The position numbers and the translations under genes are program-made. From an uncultured Polaribacter sp. (lineage in GTDB: Bacteria > Bacteroidota > Bacteroidia > Flavobacteriales > Flavobacteriaceae): a stretch of DNA of 64,000 bases. Where the stretch lies: NCBI GenBank assembly GCA_943846595.1, contig OX044355.1, forward strand, positions 1,724,199 through 1,788,198. Direction: 5' to 3'. This document shows positions 54,276 through 62,921 of the stretch, in pieces. Position 1 is the stretch's first letter, and every line of letters begins with the position of its first letter. The notes beneath the pieces are model-generated. The model was not told the origin of the DNA. It searched no databases and worked only from the letters and a program-made list of their open reading frames with translations.

Positions 54276-55328
54276 TTATGCTTCGAAAAGGATTTCGTAA
54301 TGTGAAAGTGGATTTTCAATCTGTTTTTCCGCTACTTTTTGAAGATCGAAGATCAATTTGTTATCAATAATTTTTTCTTCATATTGATACGCTACACAAT
54401 TTCTTTTTTGATTTGGGTATCTGTGGACTACGTCGTAAAAATTTTTAACATTATTGGGAATGTCAAAATAAGGCTTGTACGCAGCATAATCATCATTCAA
54501 AACAATGTGATAAATACCCTGTAATAATGCGAAAAAATGAAATTTCCTTGTTATTTCCCGTTCATAATCATCGGGATAATGCCCTGCTTCAATTAAAATC
54601 GTATTGTATCCCAATTTTTGAAAATTATCACCCGTAGCAGTTGGATAAAATTCATCGGTATAGCGTCCAACACCGTTAGGAATAACTTGCTGTAACAAGT
54701 TGTTCATAGCAACAATAATATTCATTGTTTGTATTCTACCCGATGTTAAGGTTCTGTCTGCATCTTCTGAGGGTGCCAAAAATGAAATGGTAGCTGGTTT
54801 TTTGGTGCCTTCTACTCCAAAGATTGTTCGTTGATCGTGCAAATTAAAACTAAAATCGGGTTGAAAGGCATCCAAAGCCTTTCTTAAAATCTTACTTTCG
54901 ATAGCACTTCGTTCCACTGCATCCCTATTGAGATCTATCTTTTTTGAATTTACTCTTGTGTAAACTTCGGCACCATCAGGGTTCAACATTGGAATGATTT
55001 GCAATGTACATGCATTTAAAATTTGCTGAACACAAGGAGCTGAAGATTGTGTTAGTATGTTTAAAAGGTCGAAAATAGACTTGGTTCCTGTGCTTTCATT
55101 TCCATGCATTTGACTCCAAATGAGTATTTTCTTTTTTCCCGTTCCTAATTGAATACTATAAATAGGCCTTTGTTGTTCCGAAGAACCAATTTGTTTTACA
55201 ATGGTGTTTTTTTCATGCTTAAGAATCAAAGGAGTAATATCCGACAACCGAATCCATCTTCCAAACAATGCGGTCTCCTTTTCTTTTTTGAAAAATGCTT
55301 CTAATAATGCGACTGATAGTAATGACAT
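54276..55328 (-). CDS. M14-family zinc carboxypeptidase
   Basis: A 350-residue M14 peptidase without a signal peptide. Zinc ligands are His75 and Glu78 in WSQMHGNESTGT and His164 in FNLHDQRTIF, and the catalytic Glu is in ILIEAGHYPDDYERE (about residue 248). LNRDA contributes the Asn-Arg substrate pair. The M14 domain is followed by an extra C-terminal part (about 275-350). It may cut C-terminal residues or amide bonds of peptides or peptidoglycan fragments. The cytoplasmic location suggests peptide turnover. It starts 85 bases upstream of the Lrp gene, on the same strand. Confidence 0.9.
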   Translation of the reverse strand: MSLLSVALLEAFFKKEKETALFGRWIRLSDITPLILKHEKNTIVKQIGSSEQQRPIYSIQLGTGKKKILIWSQMHGNESTGTKSIFDLLNILTQSSAPCVQQILNACTLQIIPMLNPDGAEVYTRVNSKKIDLNRDAVERSAIESKILRKALDAFQPDFSFNLHDQRTIFGVEGTKKPATISFLAPSEDADRTLTSGRIQTMNIIVAMNNLLQQVIPNGVGRYTDEFYPTATGDNFQKLGYNTILIEAGHYPDDYEREITRKFHFFALLQGIYHIVLNDDYAAYKPYFDIPNNVKNFYDVVHRYPNQKRNCVAYQYEEKIIDNKLIFDLQKVAEKQIENPLSHYEILFEA

Positions 55329-55674
55329 AAATAAAAATTCTTATCCATCTCAAAAATACTCAATTCAGTTTTGTTGGCAAGTTATTTTTTTTACAAATGT
55401 GAAAGCAACAATTATTACAATTGTAAACTTTTTTAGTGAAAGAAATAGTTATTAATGTAAACAAATAACCCTTTGTTTATACTTGTAAACTTTGCCAAAA
55501 CACAAAGAATAATAATTTACTATTAATTTTGTATAAAATACTATATTCTAGCATTTTATAATGTTTATATAATGCTTAAGTTTAAGTTATTTTTAAAATA
55601 AAATGTTAAAAAAAAATTTCCTATTGTTTCTTACTTAAAGTTAAGTTACTTTTGTAACATTAAAGGTAGTTACA
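55329..55674. promoter_or_regulatory. Intergenic region with palindromes and promoter of the XRE gene
   Basis: 346 bases, extremely AT-rich, with no ORF. TTG at 55624-55626 and TACTTTTG at 55647-55654 (20-base spacer) form a good promoter for the XRE gene. GTTACTTTTGTAAC (55645-55658), an inverted repeat, covers the -7 element. Related palindromes lie further up: TTACAATTGTAA (55415-55426) and GTTTA/TAAAC arms (55475-55490). These suit operators for a helix-turn-helix repressor. Confidence 0.55.
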
Positions 55675-56034
55675 TTGGTAAACGTTATTGAATTTACAAA
55701 TCGATTAAAGAAAGTGATGGAAATCCATCAACTTACGGCATCCTTATTTGCAGATAAGATTGGTGTACAACGCTCAAGTATCTCCCACATCTTATCAGGT
55801 AGAAACAAACCGAGTCTCGATTTTATCTTAAAAATAACAAGTGCTTTTTCAGACGTTGATATTCAATGGTTATTAAATGGCGTTGGAGAATTCCCTAAAC
55901 GAGAACTATACGCTCCTAAAACACCTTTAAAAGAACCTACACATGCAGCACAGATAGCCGATATTAGTGGTAAAAAAATAAAAAGAATTGTGGTATTCTT
56001 TGAAGATGGTACTTTTGATGAGTATCATAAATAA
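55675..56034 (+). CDS. XRE-family transcriptional regulator
   Basis: A 119-residue helix-turn-helix protein. The HTH (about 5-60) reads FTNRLKKVMEIHQLTASLFADKIGVQRSSISHILSGRNKPSLDFILKI (shown in part), with the second recognition helix GVQRSSISHIL. A linker and a short C-terminal beta segment (KKIKRIVVFFEDGTF) follow. The start is TTG at 55675, after AAAGGTAG. The next in-frame ATG is at codon 15 and would cut the HTH. It is likely autoregulated through the inverted repeat that overlaps its promoter. A hairpin after the stop ends transcription. Confidence 0.88.
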   Translation: MVNVIEFTNRLKKVMEIHQLTASLFADKIGVQRSSISHILSGRNKPSLDFILKITSAFSDVDIQWLLNGVGEFPKRELYAPKTPLKEPTHAAQIADISGKKIKRIVVFFEDGTFDEYHK

Positions 56035-56062
56035 AAAAAGTATTGGAATCTCAACACTTTTT
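56033..56062. terminator. Terminator between the XRE gene and the M1 peptidase gene
   Basis: AAAAAGTATTG and CAACACTTTTT arms (one mismatch) around a 6-base loop, A-rich and T-rich at the sides, lie just after the XRE stop. It can act in both directions. Confidence 0.75.
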
Positions 56063-56086
56063 AACAATTACAAAAAACACTTTACA

Positions 56087-58528
56087 CTATATAAGCGCTG
56101 CCATTGCAGTTTTAATAATTTGAATATTTACTTTTTTATTTGACTTATTTTGTTTTTTTTGAATTTGAATCATTCTTCGCATCTGATTGATCATCACTTT
56201 ATCGAAGTTAAAACTCTTGTATTGTCTGCCTTTAACAATCATGTCTTCAACTAAATTTTCAATCGCTTTTTTATTGTTACTTTCTGAAATCTGTTGAAAT
56301 GCTTTTTGATAGATTGCTTTGGTTTTTTCATCTCCCGTTAAATACATCCCAGAAAGTACGTTCTGTGCTATAAATGGGAGTTCCTTTTCATCTTTCTCTT
56401 CAATAAAAATTCGGGTCAATGGCGTGGCCAAAATTTTTCGAATTTCATTGGGTAATGATTTAGATTTTTCGATCGCCATTTTTGGATCTACATAATACAA
56501 AGCAACCAAACTATTACCAATAACAGTATACGACTTGCTCTCTAGGTTTTTAATAAAAATTGACTTTAACTCTGGATCTATTAACTTTCCTAAGGTTTCA
56601 ATTGCCGCCGATTTAACCAACGTTTTTTGATCTGAAGCTGCAATTTTAGCAATTTTACGAATGGCTTCTTTTTTAGAAAATTTATTAATTAAATCGATGT
56701 TTTCTAATGCCAGAATTCGAATCTTGTAATAAGAATCATTTAAAGCATCTAGAACTGCATTAAAAGCAGCTTTGTCATCTTGTTTTTTAACAACCTCTAA
56801 TAAAGCATTTCTTCGATCGCTGTAATTTTCCGCATTTTTAAGTTGGAAAATGTAATCACTTAAAACCTTGTTTTCGGTAATTTCACAGAGTAAAACCCCA
56901 TCAGCATTTACTTGAATAAAATCGGGTTGTTTTCGGTATGAGAATGTAAAAGAAGCATCTTTTCCGTCCACAAAAACATGCTCCCTTCTCGGGATTCCTT
57001 TTTCATATATATCGATTACAAAAGGAAATTTAAACGTCTCCGCTTGCAACTGGGTAATATTGACAGTCACTTTGTCTTGAATGATATTATAATCATAAGA
57101 AATTTCTATTTGAGGATGGTTTGCTCCAAAAAACCACTGATTAAAAAACCAATTTAAATCTTTTCCTGTCAATTTTTCAAAAGCCAGTCGAAGTTGATGA
57201 ACTTCTGCCGTCTTATACTTGTTCTCTGTTAAGTATAGATTTAATCCCTTAAAAAAAGCAACGTCTCCTAAATAATTTCGCAGCATGTGCAATACCGCTC
57301 CCCCTTTGTTGTAACTCACCAAATCAAATAAATCTTCCTTATTAGAATAGTAAAAGCGAACTAAATTTTTATCAGAATTCTGACCATTCAAATAGGCTAT
57401 ATTATTCTCAAACAAATGTGCATTTGCTTCTTGTTTCCCATACTTATGTTCTTTCCACAAGTATTCACCATAATTTGCAAAAGATTCATTCAAAGATAGG
57501 TTTGCCCAGCTCTCTGCAGTAACATAATTGCCAAACCAATGATGAAAAATTTGATGCGCTATGGTATTCTCATGTTTATTTTCGTCAATTAATTGCCCCG
57601 GTTTTTGATAGGCTTGTTCACCATGAACAACTGCAGTCGTATTTTCCATAGCTCCACTTACATAGTCTCTAACAACAATTTGACTGTATTTATTCCATGG
57701 ATATTCTATACCTAAAAGTGTAGAAAAGAATCCTATCATTTCGGGAGTATCTCCAAAAATATCCTTGGCATAGGGTGCATATTCTTTTTCAACATAATAT
57801 TCAATAGGAACATTCTTGTAAACATCTTTGATTACTTCAAATTCACCAACCCCCATGAAAAATAAATAGGGTGCATGTTTTTGATCAAATTTCCAGTAAT
57901 CTGTTCGGTTAGCACCTTTTTTTATTTGACTTACTAAGACTCCATTTGAAAGCGTTTGGTATTGATTTGGTACCGTCAAGTAGATTTCTTGTGAAGATTT
58001 CTGATTGGGACTGTCTATCGTTGGGAACCAGCAACTACTTGCTTCTGTTTCCCCTTGTGTCCAAATTTGTGTCGGTTTGTTTTTATCTGTACCGTCGGCA
58101 TTTATAAAATACAATCCTTTAGCAGCACTTATTGCTAAACTCCCTCTTTGTTTTACCTTTTCAGGTCTTGCTGTATATTTTATGTAGACTGTATAGGACT
58201 CTTCTTTGGTATATTTTTTTGGCAAATCAATGCGCAATTCAAAACCATCATAATTAAAATCTAATTTTTTATCCCCGAGTACTACTTGATGAATAATCAT
58301 CCCTTTAGCATCTAAAATAAGTTTGTCTGTTGGGAAGAAATAAGGCTTCAGAGTAATCCAAGCCTCACCATTAAGCTGCTTTTCTTTAAAATTAAAATCA
58401 ACTTTTAATTTTGTGTGTTCTAAAAGATGGCGTTTTTCTCTCTCTCCACTGTAGTAAGTGGATTGCTGTGCAAAAATTGATGCAACTGTAAAATAGATAA
58501 GAAAAAATAGTAGTTGTTGAAATTTCAT
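56087..58528 (-). CDS. M1-family aminopeptidase-like protein with altered catalytic motif
   Basis: An 813-residue secreted protein with signal peptide (1-20, ending IFAQ). An N-terminal beta domain (about 30-230) is followed by a gluzincin domain with the substrate motif GAMEN (292-296), the zinc motif as HQIFHH (325-330) and the third ligand Glu348 in NLSLNESF. The general base Glu of HExxH is Gln326 here (codon CAA, 57551-57553), while both His and Glu348 are kept. Activity on peptides is therefore doubtful. A long C-terminal half (about 550-800) has helical HEAT-like repeats (RNALLEVVKKQDDKAAFNAV). Confidence 0.9.
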   Translation of the reverse strand: MKFQQLLFFLIYFTVASIFAQQSTYYSGEREKRHLLEHTKLKVDFNFKEKQLNGEAWITLKPYFFPTDKLILDAKGMIIHQVVLGDKKLDFNYDGFELRIDLPKKYTKEESYTVYIKYTARPEKVKQRGSLAISAAKGLYFINADGTDKNKPTQIWTQGETEASSCWFPTIDSPNQKSSQEIYLTVPNQYQTLSNGVLVSQIKKGANRTDYWKFDQKHAPYLFFMGVGEFEVIKDVYKNVPIEYYVEKEYAPYAKDIFGDTPEMIGFFSTLLGIEYPWNKYSQIVVRDYVSGAMENTTAVVHGEQAYQKPGQLIDENKHENTIAHQIFHHWFGNYVTAESWANLSLNESFANYGEYLWKEHKYGKQEANAHLFENNIAYLNGQNSDKNLVRFYYSNKEDLFDLVSYNKGGAVLHMLRNYLGDVAFFKGLNLYLTENKYKTAEVHQLRLAFEKLTGKDLNWFFNQWFFGANHPQIEISYDYNIIQDKVTVNITQLQAETFKFPFVIDIYEKGIPRREHVFVDGKDASFTFSYRKQPDFIQVNADGVLLCEITENKVLSDYIFQLKNAENYSDRRNALLEVVKKQDDKAAFNAVLDALNDSYYKIRILALENIDLINKFSKKEAIRKIAKIAASDQKTLVKSAAIETLGKLIDPELKSIFIKNLESKSYTVIGNSLVALYYVDPKMAIEKSKSLPNEIRKILATPLTRIFIEEKDEKELPFIAQNVLSGMYLTGDEKTKAIYQKAFQQISESNNKKAIENLVEDMIVKGRQYKSFNFDKVMINQMRRMIQIQKKQNKSNKKVNIQIIKTAMAALI

Positions 58529-58590
58529 AGGGTATATCCGTCAAAATTCAAAAATAAGAAATTAAAGTGTCTAACATGTTAACTACCCGT

Positions 58591-58629
58591 TAAAAAGAAA
58601 AACTGTAACTCTTTTCGGAATTACAGTTT
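58591..58629 (-). terminator. Rho-independent terminator of the sigma/DUF4252 operon
   Basis: On the minus strand AAACTGTAA and TTACAGTTT form a 9-bp stem with a 12-base loop, followed by T-rich TTTCTTTTT. It lies 22 bases after the DUF4252 lipoprotein stop. Confidence 0.8.
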
Positions 58630-58651
58630 AAGATATAATGAGATTGGATTT

Positions 58652-59197
58652 TTACTTATTGTTAAAAATAGCTTTAAATTGTCCCTGCTGAAGCATGTCG
58701 GTATCCAATTGAATACTATTCATCATTTCCATGATTCGTGCTGGGTTCATGTCTTCACCTAATAATCGAGCAACACCAACTCCAACCTCTTTACTATATC
58801 CAAAAGCAATTACTTCGTTGATTTGATCGGTTTGACCTGTATAATACAACTTCATGCTCATTCCTTTTGTCTTGAAAACACCCAGAGTTTTGTATGTCTT
58901 ATTTGTAAATATATTTTTTAGTTTTGATTTTTCTATTTCATAAGCAGCTACATTCTCTTTTGTTTTTTTAAAAAATACAACATTCATTTTTTTAATACTC
59001 TTGATCGTTTCTTTTACATCTTCAGAAGCATCTTCCTTTGGTGTTAGCATCAATCCCACAGGGAGATCGCCATACATAAAGTCTTGCTTCTCGCTACTGT
59101 TTACAATGTATGCTTGTAGTGAATTTTTATCATCACAGGCACTTACTATAAGGAGCAGTAAGAATGCTAAAGAGATGATATGGGTTGATTTTTTCAT
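58652..59197 (-). CDS. DUF4252 lipoprotein
   Basis: A 181-residue lipoprotein: lipobox VSAC with Cys21 after a hydrophobic core, then Asp at +2. The mature part has DUF4252-type alternation of hydrophobic strands (NVVFFKKTKENVAAYEIEK, LYYTGQTDQINEVIAFGYSK). DUF4252 proteins are small secreted proteins of unknown function in Bacteroidota, found after ECF sigma factors. It is last in the operon. The Asp after Cys21 matches an inner-membrane retention signal in E. coli, but that rule may not apply to Bacteroidota. Confidence 0.85.
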   Translation of the reverse strand: MKKSTHIISLAFLLLLIVSACDDKNSLQAYIVNSSEKQDFMYGDLPVGLMLTPKEDASEDVKETIKSIKKMNVVFFKKTKENVAAYEIEKSKLKNIFTNKTYKTLGVFKTKGMSMKLYYTGQTDQINEVIAFGYSKEVGVGVARLLGEDMNPARIMEMMNSIQLDTDMLQQGQFKAIFNNK

Positions 59198-59235
59198 TTT
59201 ATATAAAATTTAAAATTAGCATTTTTTCAAAGGCA

Positions 59236-59754
59236 TTACTTCTCATTGGATTCGTTGACTAAGGTATCAGTGATCTCAGAAATTTTCTGAATATCAATCC
59301 TTCCAGTCAAAGAGATAATCACCGATTCTACATTCTTATTTGATTTTTTCCCAGCACCATTGACAAACATTAAAACTTCGCTTACATAGGCTTTGTTTTT
59401 TGTCGCCTTTACATAGATTTTCATGCGAGTATCTTCATCTTTTACACGCATTAACTCTGTTAGTTTTTGTTCTTTAATCACTTGACTTACCATTTGATCC
59501 ATTTTCTTGGCATTGTTGGCATCATTTGTTGTGAATACTTTCAATTCTTGTAGATCATTTATCAAACTAAAAACCTTCATCGTCTGATTGTCTTCTATTT
59601 TGATGTCTTGAAACTTAGAGAGCATTTCAAAAGCATCTTTGGTTACCACCACCATATCCACTCCTTCCATATATTCTAATTTATCAAAAAAAGATTGTGC
59701 ATAGTTTACGGACGATGCAATTAAAAAAGCTATTACTACTACTAATTTTTTCAT
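59236..59754 (-). CDS. DUF4252 secreted protein
   Basis: A 172-residue protein with a signal peptide (1-19, ending NYAQ). The body alternates strands and helices (FFDKLEYMEGVDMVVVTKDAFEML, MKVFSLINDLQELKVFTTNDA, DEDTRMKIYVKATKNKAYVSEVLMFVNG). These features are those of DUF4252. It is a paralogue of the next gene but is soluble or periplasmic, not lipidated. It starts 39 bases after the anti-sigma-like gene. Function unknown. Confidence 0.87.
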   Translation of the reverse strand: MKKLVVVIAFLIASSVNYAQSFFDKLEYMEGVDMVVVTKDAFEMLSKFQDIKIEDNQTMKVFSLINDLQELKVFTTNDANNAKKMDQMVSQVIKEQKLTELMRVKDEDTRMKIYVKATKNKAYVSEVLMFVNGAGKKSNKNVESVIISLTGRIDIQKISEITDTLVNESNEK

Positions 59755-59793
59755 AATTTCTAGGGTTACTTGGTTTTACTAATTTACTCGGTT

Positions 59794-60216
59794 TTATTTT
59801 AAAATTGTATTGATTGTGTTTTCATAGGTTTGCACTTTCGCAATCGCACTCTCTCCTTTTTTAAGATTGAATGAAAGCAACTGAAGCGCATTACTTACTT
59901 GTGCAAATGTTTTTTCATTTTGGTATTTACGATACTCCTGGTTCCCAATAAAAACACTTACCAATACTGCTATAGAAGCTGCAATAGAAAGCCACTTTAA
60001 TTTTTTATTTGGGCGTTTTTTAGTGTCCAACTGAATGGTTTCCGTGAAAATTTCTTCTTTGTTTTTCGCGAAATAATAAAATAACGCTTCATATTCTTGT
60101 AAGTGAGGGGCAATATCTCCTTGGGTGAAATAGTTTTCCAAGGTTGCTTCTTCTTGCAAAGATGTTGCTGCATTTAAGTATTTTTCTATTAATTTTTCTA
60201 TGTTAGCTAACTCCAT
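59794..60216 (-). CDS. Probable anti-sigma factor (single-pass membrane protein)
   Basis: A 140-residue protein. The N-terminal cytoplasmic part (1-72) has short helices EKLIEKYLNAATSLQEEATLENYFTQG (shown in part), as in small FecR-less anti-sigma factors. It is followed by one membrane segment (about 74-91, LKWLSIAASIAVLVSVFIG) and a periplasmic tail of about 45 residues. Its start overlaps the 3' end of the ECF sigma gene by 14 bases. The overlap and topology indicate it binds and restrains the sigma factor at the membrane. No HxxxCxxC zinc motif is present, so it is not of the ZAS type. Confidence 0.75.
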   Translation of the reverse strand: MELANIEKLIEKYLNAATSLQEEATLENYFTQGDIAPHLQEYEALFYYFAKNKEEIFTETIQLDTKKRPNKKLKWLSIAASIAVLVSVFIGNQEYRKYQNEKTFAQVSNALQLLSFNLKKGESAIAKVQTYENTINTILK

Positions 60217-60712
60217 AGTTGTGTGTTTTTGTAAGTTCTTGTCTAATTGTCTTTCTAGCCCTACTGAGTGCGACTCTCACAGCAGTTGGTTGCATGCCAA
60301 GTATTTTAGAAATTTCGTCATAGTCATATTGTTCAATATCTCTAAGCTGAATAATCATTTTCTGTTGTTCAGGTAACTTCTGAATCAATCGATGTACTTG
60401 GTTTACACTATCTCTATATTCAATCTTTTTATCTAAACTGGTCTCTTTTTCTTTATAATCACTATGTATCAAGGTTAAATTACTTGCTTGCTTCGATTTT
60501 AATCGATCATAACAATAATTCTTTGTCATGGTCATTGCAAAGGCCTCAATGTTTTTGTAATCAACAATTTTTTCTCTGTTTTTCCATAATTTCAAAAACA
60601 ACTCTTGCGTCGCATCTTCAGCTTCTTCTGTAGAAGCTAAAAGTCTTTTTGCAAATCTAAAAACCTTGTTTTTAAAAGGAAACACCATTTTTAAAAAATC
60701 GGATTGCTTCAT
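60203..60712 (-). CDS. ECF-type RNA polymerase sigma factor
   Basis: A 169-residue ECF sigma. Region 2 is KVFRFAKRLLASTEEAEDATQELFLKLWKNREKI, and region 4 is LPEQQKMIIQLRDIEQYDYDEISKILGMQPTAVRVALSRARKTIRQEL (shown in part). The ATG at 60712 is chosen because the further upstream frame has no family match and the region-2 start is 18 residues in. It leads an operon with anti-sigma and two DUF4252 genes, ending in a hairpin. The regulon is likely this operon itself. Confidence 0.9.
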   Translation of the reverse strand: MKQSDFLKMVFPFKNKVFRFAKRLLASTEEAEDATQELFLKLWKNREKIVDYKNIEAFAMTMTKNYCYDRLKSKQASNLTLIHSDYKEKETSLDKKIEYRDSVNQVHRLIQKLPEQQKMIIQLRDIEQYDYDEISKILGMQPTAVRVALSRARKTIRQELTKTHNYGVS

Positions 60713-60846
60713 TGTTGCGTTAATTTTTCTTATCTCATTATTTTGATAAAACCCTGTTGCATCTCTGGTTTTCATAATTACGACGAGCGATCTTTTATTT
60801 TGTTACAATTTAATGAATTTAAAAGGAATAAGTAGCTCTAATTACT

Positions 60847-61760
60847 CTAAACATCTGGGCGAAACGCACTCATATCGGCTTCCCGTTTTGTCTTCGCATA
60901 ATTAAATCCTGACTCCCACCATGCGCGCATTAATTTCTTATCAAATACCAATGAATTTGTTGTTAAAATCGTTGGGGTATAGTATAAGTTTAAAGTCAAA
61001 TTTTTGTTGTTTGTAGCTAATTTTCCAATGGTAATATTGTGCTTTTCGACATGGGCTAACATAAAGTCAAATACATCAAACAGCAGTGAAAAGGGTTTTT
61101 AAAAGGCATTCGATTCCATTGAGTAATTTCTGTATCTAGAATAATGGCATCAATCTCTGTTGCACCTCTTAAAATGGCTTCTAGGATTGGGATTAAAGCT
61201 CCAAAACCACCATCTCCGTATTGGCAATGGTCTTTTTCTAACAAACTCATAAAAGGGACATAGTTACAAGAGCCCCTAATCCAATCACAAAAGTCTTCAT
61301 AAGCACATGCATTTATAGCCTTGTATTCAATCTTATTAGCTGTCAAATTAGAAACCGTTACCACCACTTCTTTGTGATTCTCTCTAATTGAATTGAACAT
61401 TTCTCGAGTAATATTTTCTTTAATGAATTTTCGCAAATTTTTACTTTCTCCAAATGTTTTCCTTCCTTTAATAAAGTTCCAAAGTGTATTCAAATGATTG
61501 ATGCTAATTACTTTTTCGCCAGCAATTTTTCGAATGGTAAAAGGGCTATTACTAAAAATTGATTTTTGATCAACATTGGTATATAGTTTCTTTAGTGCAT
61601 CTAACTTTCCTAATGCTAAATGTGATACCATTAAACTTCCCGTAGAAGTTCCTAAAAAAAGATTGTACTCTTTTTTTTCTTCCTTCATTAAATACTGTGC
61701 AACACCACCAGCAAATGCGCCTTTGCTCCCACCACCAGAAATTACCAATGCTTTTTTCAT
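60847..61760 (-). pseudogene. Patatin-like phospholipase, frameshifted
   Basis: ATG 61760 opens MKKALVISGGGSKGAFAGG, the oxyanion-hole glycine motif. The nucleophile motif GTSTG (about 39-43) and the Asp dyad YGDGGFGALIP (about 189) are present, so the catalytic machinery is complete. At a run of four A on the plus strand (61089-61092) the frame is lost after PFKNPF. Adding one base restores SLLFDVFDFMLAHVEKHN through to the stop at 60847. Intact, it would be 304 residues. The break lies after the catalytic core, so a truncated product could be active. The loss of one base in a homopolymer could be a sequencing error. Confidence 0.88.
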
Positions 61761-61807
61761 AAAACTCAATTTGTATTCCTTAATTTCGTGATGTAAAAAT
61801 ATCAAAA

Positions 61808-62854
61808 ATGAAGAGATTCCCAATCCCTATTTTGGCGGCTATTATTTTAATTTCTTGCCAAACACCATATCAACCTAGATTTATTGAATCCGTTGTAATT
61901 AAAAGCTATAATATAGAAAACACAAGCATTCGAGCAATCCAAGTCATCGATTCAAGTAGTGTTGCCTTCGCAGGATCAACTGGTGTCATTGGCATCTTTT
62001 CAGAAGATGAAAAGCTTTCACAAGCACATTTCCCAAGCTATCAAGATTCTATAAAACCCAATTTTAGAAGTATAGCCTTTAACGGAAGCGATTATTTTGC
62101 ACTTTCGATTGGGAATCCAGCTTTGCTGTATAAGTTATCAGATGGAAAAACAAGTTTGGTATATTCTGAAAAGCATGAAAAGGTTTTTTATGACTCGATG
62201 CATTTTTTTGAGGACAATGTACATGCAATTGCAGTAGGAGATCCAACAGAAAATTGTGCTTCTATTCTTATTACTGAAGATCGAGGAAAAAATTGGCGCA
62301 AATTGTCCTGTAGCTCTTTACCAGTTTTTGAAGATGGAGAAGCTTTTTTTGCAGCTAGTAATACCAATATAAAAATTAAAGGAAGTACGGTTTGGATCGC
62401 CTCTGGAGGAAAAAAAGCTCGAATCTTAAAATCTAATGATTACGGGAAAACCTGGGAAGTTTACACTACTCCTATCGTTCAAGGAAAAGGCTCACAGGGT
62501 ATTTATTCTATAGATTTTTATGATATGAATCATGGAATTATTGTCGGTGGAGATTATTCAAAACCTCTAGAAAACACTGCAAACAAGGCCATAACTTCAG
62601 ACGGAGGTCAAACATGGGCTTTGGTTTCAGACACTCAAAACCCCAATTATAAAAGTTGTGTGCAATATGTTCCAGGAACTCAGGGACAAGAAATTTTTGC
62701 AGTGGGGAAAACAGGTATTTCTTTTTCAAATGACGCAGGAAAAACATGGAAGGAGATTTCAAAAGAAGGCTATTATGCCATTCAGTTTGTAAATAAAAAT
62801 ACTGCTTGGTTATCTGGCAATAACAAAATTGGTAAACTCATCTTGAAACAATAG
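61808..62854 (+). CDS. BNR/Asp-box repeat lipoprotein (YCF48/sialidase-like propeller)
   Basis: A 348-residue lipoprotein: lipobox LISC with Cys17. The remainder is a beta-propeller with Asp-box (S-x-D-x-G-x-x-W type) repeats at EDRGKNWRKL, NDYGKTWEVYT, SDGGQTWALV and NDAGKTWKEI, and GIIVGGDY and AVGDPT loops between blades. Such proteins are often called oxidoreductases or glycosyl hydrolases, but no enzyme motif is seen, so it may be a structural or ligand-binding protein. It diverges from the patatin gene, with 47 bases between starts. PepT follows 67 bases after its stop. Confidence 0.85.
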   Translation: MKRFPIPILAAIILISCQTPYQPRFIESVVIKSYNIENTSIRAIQVIDSSSVAFAGSTGVIGIFSEDEKLSQAHFPSYQDSIKPNFRSIAFNGSDYFALSIGNPALLYKLSDGKTSLVYSEKHEKVFYDSMHFFEDNVHAIAVGDPTENCASILITEDRGKNWRKLSCSSLPVFEDGEAFFAASNTNIKIKGSTVWIASGGKKARILKSNDYGKTWEVYTTPIVQGKGSQGIYSIDFYDMNHGIIVGGDYSKPLENTANKAITSDGGQTWALVSDTQNPNYKSCVQYVPGTQGQEIFAVGKTGISFSNDAGKTWKEISKEGYYAIQFVNKNTAWLSGNNKIGKLILKQ

Positions 62855-62921
62855 CTTCATAATTAATACATTGTTTCACCAATACTTTTAAGATTCGTTG
62901 AAATAAAAAAAACAGAGAAAC

